Shown: piece after piece, positions 25,168-36,919 of the stretch
Position numbering within the stretch: position 1 is the stretch's first letter
Layout of the letters: each line of letters starts with the position of its first letter
DNA from: Sphagnum magellanicum
Lineage: Eukaryota; Streptophyta; Sphagnopsida; Sphagnales; Sphagnaceae
Direction of reading: 5' to 3'
Length of the DNA stretch: 64,000 bases
Assembly: GCA_021904315.1 (NCBI GenBank)
Contig: CM038910.1
Location: forward strand, 23,756,256-23,820,255
Program-made: the position numbers and the translations under genes
The notes under the pieces: model-generated
Told to the model about the DNA's origin: nothing
Databases searched by the model: none
The model's input: the letters and a program-made list of their open reading frames with translations, nothing else

Positions 25168-25539
25168 TTAAACTAACAACCTTAATGAAAAAGAAGAAAA
25201 ATTTGTATTTGCATCTAATTCCACATTTTCAAAGGATTCAAATGTATCATACCATTCCATAAAATCTTGTAAGTAATCTATTTCAATTTGAAGCCATTTA
25301 TGAAAAGAATATCTTTTGAGACCATGCATGGCTACAAATTTTTGGTAAGCTTGATTATTGATTTTGACAAATTTCAAAGCATTCCATGCAATTGTTTCCC
25401 CCACTGCTTTCCACCACCCCTTGTTTACTCGGTGAAGACGCCAAAACATGGATGGGGTCATGGGTAAGCATGGAAGAATGTGTGCAACCACAATATTGTT
25501 TGTGAGAGGTGGTAGAAGATGGCAAGCATCATCAACCAT
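25168..25539 (-). pseudogene. F-box-like protein fragment, 123 codons open
   Basis: The frame begins MVDDACHLLPPLTNNIVV and continues through HILPCLPM, SMFWRLHRVNKGWW, GETIAWNALKFVKINN and HKWLQIEIDYLQDF. Residues 8-45 fit the F-box pattern (LPPL, IL-x-x-LP, a V-x-K-x-W segment), which binds Skp1 in SCF ubiquitin ligases. No kelch, LRR or other substrate domain follows, and the frame stops after 123 residues. It could be a short functional gene or, more likely, the 5' end of a decayed one. It is a clear paralogue of the fragment at 3,047-3,345. No promoter or splice evidence was found. Confidence 0.45.
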
Positions 25540-25933
25540 TGGTGTGATGAAAAGCTGCTAGAAGTTCTAAAAATTAGGAATGGAAGAATTTGGAACCCTA
25601 GGATGGAAATTGAACTTCAAATATTGCAACAAAAGGGATGCAATTACAGATGTGATTAATTCACAAAACTTGCGGTAGAATACATAAAGAGACCAACAAG
25701 ACAAGAGGAATGCTTCCCATTGAGTTAGGTCATGGTTTAAAGCATCCTCACCTTCCCACAATCTATAAATGAAGACCATTTGGTTAGGAGCAAAAGGAAA
25801 AAAAAAAAAGGTATAAAAACCTTATACAAAGCTCCACATTGTCACTTTAAAGATCATTATTGAAGCTCTTCGCTATTGAAGTTTTAAATGTTATCAAAGC
25901 TCCTTGTTAACAAAGTTGCAGTTCATTGCCAAA

Positions 25934-26110
25934 ACCATAAACCACAATGTTGAAAGCTCACCACGAAGACCATAACACCTTCGAAGCTCAAAACTCACAA
26001 ACTATTCAAAGCTTAAAACATACCATAAACCACGATGCTGAAAGCTCACCACAAAGACCACAACACCTGCGAAGTTCAATATTCATAAATTACTCAAACC
26101 TTAAAACAAA
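25934..26110. repeat. Tandem duplication, period 88 bp
   Basis: ACCATAAACCACAATGTTGA at 25934 recurs as ACCATAAACCACGATGCTGA at 26022. Both are followed by AAGCTCACCAC, AAGACCA and ACACCT. The two copies are about 85-90 percent alike by eye. Confidence 0.8.
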
Positions 26111-26231
26111 CCCTTCTTCACAAATTGCTAAACCCTAAGACCTTTTTCCCAAATTACTTTTGCTTTAGACCTTTTTCATTTCACACCTTCATAAACCAGT
26201 TGGGCTTCAGACCTTTTTCACAAAAAACACT

Positions 26232-26315
26232 CGCTTCAATTACATTCGCATTGTTAAAAAAAACATGGGATATCGCTTCAATTACATTTGCATTGTTAAA
26301 AAAAACATGGGATAT
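26232..26315. repeat. Recent tandem duplication, period 42 bp
   Basis: CGCTTCAATTACATTCGCAT starts at 26232 and its copy, with TTCGC changed to TTTGC, starts at 26274. Both run through TTGTTAAAAAAAACATGGGA and TAT. Near identity suggests a young event. Confidence 0.85.
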
Positions 26316-26759
26316 AGGAGGAAACTCCTTTGATCTTGAATTAAGGAACAATTTTGAGTTTATTCCTGTCTTTTTAGCATTCAGGAAATGGCCATCATGC
26401 CTTTTTGTGTTCGTTTCTTTTCCTTAAACCCAATACCGGAACCTTGTGTTTTCTGACTCTACGAATAATTCTATTATTTCTAACGATTTCTATAAATTAA
26501 TAATTGCATCTATTTTACTCAAACAATGAAATATGCAATTCAAGATATTCTCCAATTTAACATCATTATTTGTCCCATATTCTTTAGTAAACATATATTA
26601 CATATCATAGTGCTTGGGTGAATTAGGGACACAAGTGTCGAATAATTAATTAATTTTAAAATTTAAAATTCACCATGTGAGTTTTGAATTTTTCAATATA
26701 AAAAATCTAGATAGTAAATTCCAACTCAATTTTAAAGTTCTCTTATGTCTTTTGGGTTA

Positions 26760-26830
26760 ATCTATTCATAAGTAATGTGCTTATTTGTACTAGGCCAAGG
26801 TTCGATTCCTTTAAATCTTTTGAAATGAGG
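26760..26830 (+). repeat. Possible tRNA-derived SINE head with a nearby 55-bp tandem duplication
   Basis: CCAAGGTTCGATTCCTTTAA contains a good RNA polymerase III B box (GGTTCGATTCC). An AT-rich body follows. From 26,873 a 55-bp unit containing GAAGTCACC and ATGTACTATGA is duplicated (GAAGTCAC at about 26,883 and 26,938). The SINE assignment rests on the B box only. Confidence 0.35.
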
Positions 26831-26999
26831 CTAATTTTTTTTCAAAAACTTTGGAAAAATAAAAAATAATTTAATTTATGCTGAAGTCACCAATGTACTA
26901 TGATATAGGTTGGACAAAAAATATGTTAATTTATGCCGAAGTCACCCATGTACTATGACATAGGTTAGAATTCTTTTATTGATAACCGGTTGATACCTT

Positions 27000-28321
27000 G
27001 CTTGGTTTTGAAGCTTGTTCCACAGACCCCCCCCCTCCCCTTATTTCTTCTTGTTTCTATAAACCACCCAACACTGGAATTTTCCCTCTAGCCAGGTTAG
27101 CAATAATTGGCGAAAATTTGGCAAAAAGCTAAATAAAAAATAAAAAATAGAAAAAAAAGTGATTTTGAAGGTTTTTCAATCGCCAGAGAACTGAAATGGA
27201 ATGAAAAAAAAAGAAAAAAATCGCCAAATTTCTATACTTGGCCGAAATATAAAAGGATGATTAAAATAAATTTTATTTCATGTTTGGTGTATAGCCAGAC
27301 TTGGCTAACTCTTCCTAGCGATGATCGCCACTTCCCATGGATGATAGCAACTTTGGCTACAAACAAAAAAAATCCGTAAAAAAAAAGAAAAAAAAGAAAA
27401 CAACTGCTGCTCGGCTCCTTTGGCGGCAAATTTTCTGTCTGGAATTGCAGCGAGTTCATTCGCAATGCGCGTATTGGCGCAGTATGGACCACGAGCGCCA
27501 TGTTTTTTGAGGATTTTCGAGAAAGATTTTGGAAAATTCGAAGTTGGAGCACACATATTTATTATAAACATCAGCTTTGCATATAGTTTTGGAGTTTGTG
27601 CAGCTTTTTTTGGGATTGAAAGGTGTTCGAATTTCCGTCCTCAAACCACAACAACAAACAACCAAAACCATAATAATTTTGTTTTTTCCAAGCGAACGTA
27701 AGTAAGTACCTCCACAGGTATTGAAAAAAGCTTTTTGTGATTTCCTCCGCAAATCTCGTCGAAACAAGTCCCTACATGTCAATTTGGATCGACCCAATTG
27801 CTCGGTGTTAGGTCTTCGAGGTTTGCCGTTTTGTGTGGGGGGTGGGTGTTGTCTTCTTCCTCATAAGATCACACTGTAAATCTAGTGGTGAAAATCTTAG
27901 CATCTTTTTTTCTTCGCAAACCAATCGAGCACAAGCTTTAAATTGTAAATTTTTCTCTTGTCTCGTCTGAATTTTCTAGAATTTGCAAAATCCATTTGTT
28001 ACCCGTTTTGGAGCATCCGCATCTCTTTCTGTGTTTTAGGGTTTAATTCGGATTAGGTTTTGGAGAGGAGGAAAGGACGGACTCTGAGGGAAATTTTCCT
28101 GTCGTCGTCTTCAGGAGATAATTGTGGTGGTGGTTGTGCTCAGAATGTTGAGGGGAGTATTCGCGGTGCTAGCGGTGTCTGGAGGTTCTGTCGTTGGCTC
28201 GTGGAGGCTTTAGAATGTGTCTTCTAAGAAAGAAAGGAATTTCGGTGTGCTGCTTCCTTCCCTCGGAGTTTTGTGGGTTTTCTTCTTCCTTCCTCCATCC
28301 GCAAGGGGGAGGAAAAAGAAA
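27000..28321 (+). promoter_or_regulatory. 5' flank and probable 5' UTR of BRF1
   Basis: This region rises in CpG content from about 27.4 kb. TTTGGCGG (27419-27426) matches the E2F consensus TTTSSCGS about 0.9 kb upstream of the ATG. AAC|GTAAGTAAGTACC near 27,697 is a good splice donor, so a 5' UTR intron is possible. Long overlapping frames here (27232-27797) lie on both strands and look like by-products of composition. The transcription start is not determined. Confidence 0.35.
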
Positions 28322-31300
28322 ATGGTGTGGTGCAGTTACTGCGGTAAGGATCAGATTGCAGAGCGCGATGAAATCAATGGTTTCACGTAAGTTTCTATTA
28401 TCATCTTGTATATTCTATGATGCGCTTGTTTTGTAGGCTAGTCATTTCCAAGGACTTCCTCCCAAGCAGAGTACACGATAGAGCTTGTTGAAAATGTGCT
28501 TGTAAGAATGAGGATGAGGCAGTTCAAGTGGGTTTGAATTTTATGTTTATGAGGAAAGGAGAGAAGAAGTAAGGGATTCTTCAACCACAATGACAGTAGC
28601 ATAGCAGATGAGAGTTTCTTGATAGCCAGTTCTTCAAAGAATTTTGAGGTTTGGGAATGTGGTTTTTTGCTAAGCATTTTTTGCAAGTGGTAAAACAGAT
28701 GCTGTACAGGATGTGGGAGGGTGTTGGATGACAATGTCTACTCCACTGATGTTACTTTCACTAAGGGTGCTGATGGCTCTGTATGAACTTCTAAACCAAA
28801 CCTTGCTTTTTTTTCTGTCAATTGATGATTTTTGGCACAGAATTATTTGAGTTTGTGGTACTTGATTCCTTTGCAAATTGTTTAATCACATTCCAATGCC
28901 ATTTGGGTGTGTGGATTCAAACAGAGTCAAGCAGAGGGGAATTTTGTACGAGATGGACAGACAAGCTTGTTGCGGATTGGGGGTGCTCAGGGTCGGGTTC
29001 TTGGTTTCCAGTCTGATTCCCATGAGAAAACTCTTAACAAAGGTAATTCATGGAGAGCCAGTGTTGGGATAAAATTAAGCTAGTGCCTCCTAGTTGTATA
29101 ATTGTCCAACTAGTTCTTTTCTGATCCTTTACCTATCTGGTACCTGCTTTCCATGGTTACAGGGAAGTATGAAATCCAGGAGATAGCTGAGCGGCTCTCA
29201 ATTAAACCTCGTGAAGATATGGTGCGAGCAGCACATCGCTTCTACACGGTCTGTTATCGAAACTTTTGATATTCTCACTCTGTTGTTGTGGATACTGCCA
29301 TTTTTCCTTCTTGTCACAGACTGTTGAGAAAATTTGCACTTAGGTTTGCAGGTCTGTTGAAATTCTTCAAAAAGGACAAGAAGCTCATATGAATGGTACT
29401 GTCAGTTGTATTTTTTATGTTTGAATGTTGACACGTTGCTGGCACTAATTTCTGTACACTTCTTTAAATTAGTTCCTCTGAGATTTTGTGTTTTTAATTT
29501 CAGCTCATGAGTTTGTTTGGCACTTTAGATAGCGGTGGAACGGAATTTTACACGGGGCAGACTGACACAGAGAGTGGCGGGTGCGTGCTTATACATTGTA
29601 TGCCGGTAAACTCCAATTCTGTAGTCAGCAATGAACTATTGAGTTTTCTTGGCTCAAGTCAACAGCATTCATCTGTTCACATTGGCAAACTTTTGTGAAG
29701 CTTGTCCTCTGTGGTAATCATAGGGATGTAGTGGCTGCTCCTTTCAATGCTGTGCAGTTTGTCAATATCCATGTTTTTTGGGATGATTGATGGTGCAGGC
29801 AGGAGAACCATCCATACATGCTTATTGACTTCTCCGATTGCCTGCAGACCAATGTGTACATTTTTTTTACAGACTTTTTGCACTTTCCATTAGCATAGGG
29901 ACTCCTTCATTTCTAGGTGTGTTGAGTGATGGGGAGATGACCATTCCCAACACGAGCTTTTTGCAATGGATCTTGTTCATGAGCTGTCTTTACCTGGGGG
30001 TTTAGAGATTGATTTCTATTTTGGTGGGGGGCATTGGCAGATATGTTCTTGGAGCAGTGTTTCTCCAATTGTGTCAGTTGCTGCGCTTGGAGCAGCACCC
30101 CATTATGCAAAAACCAGTTGACCCAAGCCTGTTCATTCATCGTTTTGCAGATCGTATGCACTCTCACTGTTGCATAGCACTCAACCCTGATGCACTCACA
30201 TTTCTTGTGTCCTGTACACCAATCTTGCTTTTTGTCCAATAAATTGTAAATTTTGGTGAGTGAAGTTGCTATTTTGAAGATTGTGCACTTGTATAGTGGG
30301 TCCTATCTTTGTGGTTCTCTGCTGTGACAGTTCCATTTTTTGCTGAAGTGACATTGATGTGTCCAGAGTGCTGTTTTTGTGAGGTTACAATGCACTGACT
30401 TGGCTTTCAACTTGGCAGGACTTAATTTTGGAAAGAAGTTTCATGTGGTGGCCAATTGTGCTCTTCGCCTTGTGGCAAGCATGAAGCGTGATTGGATGCA
30501 GGTGTGATATTCTCTTACTGAAATGTGATCCCATGTCTGTTTGTTGAAGTGATGACATTCAGTTTCTCTCTGTGACTCAGTTTGAGATGCTGTATCTGTT
30601 CTGTTGTGAGATCCAATTGTAGCTTTACTGATGCTTTAAAGATTGATGGTCTGCTGAACACATACTGAAGTATGAGATTTCACATTCTGGAATTGGGAAT
30701 CTCTATAATGTGCATTTCGCCTTGGAAGTCTGCAGATATCAGGACACGATCAACCATGGAATAAGAAAATTATTGAAGTCTCATGGAGTGACTTTTGAGT
30801 GCAGACAGGAAGACGGCCAAGCGGCATTTGTGGTGCAGCGCTTTTCATTGCTGCACATGTTCATGGTTTTGAGCGATCTAAAGCTGATGTGGTAAGTGTG
30901 TATTCTTTGTATTAATATATGGTAGAGGAAAACATAGTTCTTTTGGGAAGTGAGTTTGCATTTTTACTTGCTTATGATTTTGGCACAGAATTTAGAGATT
31001 TCATATAATAGGGTTTCTGTAATCCCAAGAAACTTTGAACTTATTTTGACCTTAATCATTCAAGACTTTGTGTCTCCAGTTTTATACCAAGCACCCACCT
31101 GATCATGGGAATGCTATTTGTTGCAAGGAAGACATGATTCATACAATAGTTGGATCTTGAAGCCTCAAACTGTGGCAAAACATTTGCAACATCTGGGTTA
31201 CATGACTTTTGCATTTGGACAGGACATGGCTGACTGTCATTGATATCTAGGGCAAGTTGTGAACAAAATTCTGGGTTTTCCTTATATGCTTTCCTCATTT

Positions 31301-34300
31301 GCAAGAGTCTACAATCAACAATATGCAAACTTATTGGTTTGTTTGCAGGTGGGTGTTGTGCATGTTTGCGAGGCCACTCTTAAGAAAAGATTGGTTGAGT
31401 TCGAGAGTACTGAATCTGGCAGCTTAACTGTGGGTTTTTACACCATCTCTTTCAATCCAGAAGCAACCTCTATTGGCTGATTTGGGGTGGTTGGTTGCAC
31501 CTTGATGAATAGTAGTTGAGGTGATAATTGGGAGTGGAATGTGTTGTGTTCCAAAACAGACTGAAGAGTTTGATGCAAAGGCGAAGGAGATTGACCTGCA
31601 AATCCGAGTGGGCCTTGTGAGTCCCCAGATTGAGGGTAAAGGCATGTCAGAAATAATGTGCGAGCACAAGGTTATGGGTGCTGTACATTTTGCACATGGC
31701 CTCTGTCGTGGCTGCTATGATGAGGTCCACCTTCCATTCCTTCTCATTCTTTGTTCTTTCAAATGGTATGAAATTGCTTTGCTCATGCACTTAGTCTTGG
31801 TACCCACCTGAGGCACCTACAGGAAAGATAACATTCATTCTAACTAATGCTCTCTTATGTTGTTTATCTATCAACCAATACAAGGAAAAAGGACTGAATG
31901 AAGCCATCCAAAAAAAGAAGCAGGGGTCAAAATTCTACTATCTGTTTGCGATGTGTCAAGACTGAATGTTCCTGTAGTTGGAAAATTCATATCCTTGAAG
32001 GCATGCAGAATCAGACAGCACTGGAAAATGAGACATGTCTAAGAGCTTCTTCAAAACATATTCTATCAGAAGTTCACAAGGTTTTCTTTCTTGAAACTCA
32101 TGAGAAAATGATATAAGAGATCATTTTAACAAATTGTGGTCAAAATGGCTCCTCTTAAGAACTTCTGGATTGTAATCCATAACTTTGGTTTCTGTGAATT
32201 TTTTACTTTTGTGGACATTTGGAAGACAATGGACTCTTTTTGTGAACAGGGCCTTGTATACTGTTATTTTACTCTAGAAGGTGTTCACTTTCCAGGTCCT
32301 GTTCTTGTGCACATCGTAGTTCAACATTTGCTAGTCTCAGGAAGCTTTGAGGTGGTCAATGTGCAGTTTTTAGCAGTGGCACACAGTGGACTTCATGTGT
32401 TGTACTCATGTGGACCACTGATATTCTAACTCTCTTTTGTCCTGTCAAACTTTCTCATTGAGGCAGTTTGTCAAAGTTTCCGGGGGCATGCAAGGTGGTT
32501 CTGCACCTCCAGCATTTCAAAGAGCAGAGCAGCAGCGGTTGGAGGAGAAGAAAAAGGCTATGATTGCACAAGGTGTTGTTTTTAGTGATGATGAAGACCC
32601 AGCACATGGCACACTCTCCATAACACAAAAAGCGCTTAAAAGGAAAACTGGAGTTGGGTCTCGAGGGAGAGGACAGGGACGAGGGAGAGGCCGTGGCAGG
32701 GGTTCTGTGAAACAGATTGAAGAGTGTAAAGGTGGAGAGGGAAATGACCGCAATGGAGAAGGTGCCAATAGTGGTGAGGCAGAAGGTGATGATGCTGACA
32801 CGACTGGTGTAGAAGAGGAGGAAGTGGAAGACTCTGAGAATGAAACCTTAGCAGAGTTTGCAGGTCGACAAAGAGAAATGGCACAAGGGGGGGGAGGAGG
32901 CCAAGGAAAGAGCCAAGATGAAAGGTATGAGAGTGGAAGAGTCTTTGCATTGGTGAAGGATTCTCCAAATTCTAATCACCTCAAGATGCATGCAAGCATA
33001 CCTCAGGAAAAATCCTTGAATATCAAACCTCTTAAGTTTCCTAAAGGAGATGAAGCCGTACTGGAACCGAATGAAGAAATACAGCCAGATGTGGCCACTG
33101 ATGTGATTGAGAGACCTGTTCTAGAGAAAAGACAGCTCGTGATTCAACCCCTGGAGTCAACTGGTCCAGAAGAGACTGGAGATAGAGATGCTATTGAGGG
33201 CCCAGCTCAGGGCACAAGTGAGAGGGAAAGCCAATCGATTGATGATGAATGGATGGTTGATGGTGGCGAGACTCTCTCAGACATAGATGATGAAGAGGTC
33301 TTCTCTCATCTGCACTCTGGATTTGTGTCTCCCTTCTAGATGAGATTTAGGTGACCACGATAAGCAGGTATTCTGGTTGTGGTGGGGCAACCAGAGTGAA
33401 TTTTTGTTCTTATGTTGTGGAGTTCTCTGCAATTTTGTAGATATGTTGGCTGCCTTGAGTGTATGTGTTGAATTATTCCTCTTTAACAGTAGTTTATCAG
33501 AACTTGTCACACTGATCAGTAGCATGTAGACTTTGTACTATTTCATTGTGTTCATTTTGGTGCAGGTAAATGGCTATTTACATAATGAAGAAGAAGTACG
33601 GCTCAAGACTATCATCTGGACGGAAATGAACAAGGAGTATCTTGAGGTAATTCATGCCTGTTTCCTCAGCCATAACAGTGGCGTAATTGGATTAACCACA
33701 TAGTGAAGGTTAATCAAAGCTCAAGATAATTCTTCCATTTCAACTAGGAACTGGACATCAGATTTGCTTCATTTTACTTTGCTATTGCTTTGTGAGGTTT
33801 GGCTAAAGAGTGATAACTTTGGTGGAATTGCCAACAGGAGCAAAGTGCCAAACAGGCTGCAATCGCAGCTAGTGAGGCTGCAAGGGTAGCTGCTTTTGCT
33901 GCAGCTGCCACTAACTCTGCCAGTGCAGCTGACCTTGCTGCGGCTGCTGCTGCTGCTGTTGCCAAATTAAAAAAAGTGAGTTATGGGCTGCAAATTCTCA
34001 CCTGTGGTTTGGTGGTTCCCAGCTACATCTCTCCACAATGATTTTCTGCTGGTAGTGGGGAAGACTTTGCATTGTCAACAAAGAGGGTGGGAGCATCTTC
34101 ATGGGGCTTCACTGCAAGGAGGAAACTAGGCAGTAAAACTAGGGTTTCACATTAATCTTACTAATGGTTTCTCACTTAAAAGAGAACATATGTAGAAGTT
34201 TCAATATAGTTGCCAGAATTTCAAGATGTTGCAACCTTCTGTGAAACTTTGTCCAGATGTCCAACATGGTAGATTTGATCTGTTTGTTCAGTGAAAATTG

Positions 34301-36919
34301 AGTAAAATGAAATTTGTCAGGGACTCTTTATCATGAAGTTCAGGTCATTGATGTTCCTTGTTTTGGCCATATGCAGGAACGCAAGCAGAAGAGAGCAGAA
34401 GATGCAAAAAGACCACCCCCTGAAACTGCAGCTGATGCTACTTGTCAAATGCTAGTAAGCAAGGTATGTTTTTCAGTTTGCTGTCCTGATTATGTTGGTC
34501 AATGTGAGACTAGGATTCATCTCACCCAAATCCTTGAAGTCTTCAGCATCAAGTCTCTCATCTACAACTTCATGGGTGTTTTGCCCCTGCACCTAGACTA
34601 TGCTAAGTTGTCTTGAATTCTTGCAGAGAGTAGTGAACTCAGCTGAGATTCCATATTTGGAGATTGCAGTCAGTCATGAACACTCCAAAATAGAAACACT
34701 ACGAAGACTTTGTTCATACCAATATCTAGCAAGCTTTGCGATGGGAATATTTGGCAAATTGATGATATGGAGTTTAAAACTCAAAGTCATTTCTTGGTCT
34801 TCTTGTGCAGAGATTCAGCTCCAAAGTGAACTACACTGCATTGGCAAAGCTCTTTGATGGAGGAGTATGTTTCTATATTTGTCTCTATAATCCTATCCTT
34901 CTACTACATCCACTGGAACCATGTTAAACAGTTTCTGATTCCTCAATCTGTTTGCTCCTTTCCAGGTCTAGTGTAGTATCTGGCATACTGTAGACATATT
35001 GCTCAACTGCATTCAGAAATGGAATAACATTTTGATTTCTTGATTGTGGTGAGGTTGGATGTGGGTATTGTTTGACCAGGACAGTACAAATTTCAGTTGT
35101 GAAAGAATTGTTTGGTAGGGAAGAGAGTGTTGGGTTTGTGGGTTCCTGGCTTAAGGTTCAGAGCTTAGGATTTGGGTCCTGGTTTTTAATGGTTTGACTT
35201 CAGTGTTGAGAATTCATGGCTTGCCTCAGGGTTGACAGACAAGGGTTTTGGTGCTCATGACAATTAAAATCAACAATTTTGTGGCTTGTTTATAGCAACT
35301 GCAGAATATTTGTTCATAAGTGAAAGTTGTACTCATGTTTTTTGAATTCTCAAGTTCATTTTGCTCTTAGAGAAGTCACTGTTGTTCAAGTCACTCCTCA
35401 ATTCTGTCTTGTGGTCTTGTTTTCTCTTTTCTTTAGCGTGGAGTTTTGTCTTTTTCATGCTTGCTGATTGGTTGCTGTTATCTTGTCAGGTATGAAATCT
35501 AATATGTTATTGTTGGGTCATTTCTCAATTGTTTTCAGGTAGAGTGAAATGTTCTTAGAGAAGTCCACAAAGCTTGTGGACAAGCTCTAGGTTGAGAGTA
35601 TGAAATATAGGGAACTAAAATGTAAGGCTATGCACACTCAAAATTATGGCAGGATGAGCCAGAGAAGGAGACTTCTGTGGAGCGAGTTTTGAAGGAGCAG
35701 GATGAAGATATGAACACCATCCCCAAATTCGTCCCCAAATTTGTGCCAAACAGTCGTAAGAAACGACAGCGTAAAGTGACTTTTGCAGATGACCATTCCA
35801 TTGTTCCAATGATCAATCAGGTTTGTCTCTTCAGAATGCTTATTCATTGTCTATATAGATTGATGACAATACAAAGAACTTTGTGCAAACACAACTTTTT
35901 AGGTGAGAAGTGGATGTTGATTCTAGCAGTATCTTAAATTCTATTCAGGCAGGATAACAACAGAAATCATCTGCTATGACTTAGTTGTTCAATCATCTGC
36001 TCTACTAATAGTCTGTACATCTTCTGCCATTGTCATGTACTATTGTGATGGTTCATTTCATAGTGAGACTGTAGCTAGTGAAACAGCACAAGGCTGCTGA
36101 GCAGTGTTGTCATCTGGTCTGACTATGGATCATATCATTTGTAAGGCATGAATGTTCAATGAGTTTCCTAGTTGAGGTGCACTCATAGTTTGTTTAGAGG
36201 CCCTAAAGAGAGTCTCATTGTGAGTCTTTGGAACAGTTTCTTCTCTCATCAGATCCATAGGACTCACATTCTAGGTTGAGGGTTGACATTCCATATTCTA
36301 CATATGAAGGTTAGAGTTTGAAGAGTAGTTTGAGCTTCTTTTCTCAAATTTCCTGATTCCAAGTGAATCTGGTTGCTTTTAGGGTGTAACAGTCAGGGCT
36401 TTAGTGTTGAGGATTCTGCTCATTTTAAATGGTTCATGGTATCAAATGAGTGACTTGATTTGAGAAATATTTAAGTAGGGAATAACTGCAGAAAATGCCC
36501 TAAACAAACCCAAGTAGGAGGAGAGGATTTAGGAAGAGTTGTTTGATGATCCACAATTTTGTTTTGTACAAGATTTTAAGCATATACTGAAATGTACTGG
36601 ATGTAGAATCTGGAATAGGACTTCATTTGTATTGAGAATGACTCTTCGATAACTATTATTGTTTGCACTTGTCCCTCTGCAGGCTGTCAGCAATGATGTC
36701 ACAGCATTGAAGGATGGAAATGAAGATAACATAGAGGCAGAGCCCAACAAGGCTGATGTAGGTGAGGTAGATGCAGGTGATATGGCTGAGGATGATGATT
36801 ATGAAGAAGCAGCAGTTTATGGGAATGATGAGGCTCAAGATTACCTTCAAGTTGAAGGCTTATCTCCGTTTGGCCTGCAGGATATGGATGCTGAAGAAGA
36901 ATACTATGATGAATACTGA
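28322..36919 (+). CDS. BRF1: BRF1, TFIIB-related subunit of TFIIIB, 19 exons
   Basis: Predicted exons: 28322-28386, 28699-28780, 28925-29042, 29163-29248, 29344-29395, 29575-29605, 29799-29855, 30041-30153, 30419-30501, 30805-30891, 31349-31429, 31560-31724, 32467-33297, 33566-33646, 33838-33975, 34377-34463, 34811-34864, 35653-35820 and 36683-36919. All introns are GT-AG and the frame closes at 871 residues. The N-terminal zinc ribbon has MVWCSYCG and CTGC (Cys4, 7, 24, 27). Two cyclin-like repeats follow, with ACLYIVCRQE, PYMLIDFSD and DPSLFIHRFAD, then [20 protein letters not shown] and VCEATLKKRLVEFE. A plant-type CEHK...HFAHGLCRGCYDEF segment follows (about 320-341). The C-terminal block SDIDDEEV..YL...EVRLKT..W..MNKEYLE...QMLVSKRFSSKVNYTAL binds TBP/TFIIIC in known BRF1 proteins. 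It recruits RNA polymerase III to tRNA and 5S genes in the nucleus. It is longer than the roughly 600-residue seed-plant proteins because of a 277-codon exon 13 with an RG-rich run. Confidence 0.93.
29575..29605 (+). other. BRF1: 31-nt BRF1 microexon 6
   Basis: The 31-nt exon is TGGCGGGTGCGTGCTTATAC followed by ATTGTATGCCG, flanked by GAGAG| and |GTAAAC. With G from exon 5 it encodes VAGACLYIVC plus two bases of the next Arg. This matches the first cyclin repeat of BRF1 (human has VIAACLYLVCR). Skipping it would shift the frame and destroy the core domain. Confidence 0.85.

Noticed and set aside
27232-27797. Overlapping frames of 88-113 codons on both strands upstream of BRF1
   Set aside because: Frames on opposite strands overlap completely and carry homopolymer-encoded runs. 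No domain was seen. Treated as 5' flank.
14525-28322. Functional linkage of tRNA-Leu and BRF1
   Set aside because: tRNA genes are abundant and the two are 14 kb apart, separated by transposon relics. Chance proximity is the simpler reading.
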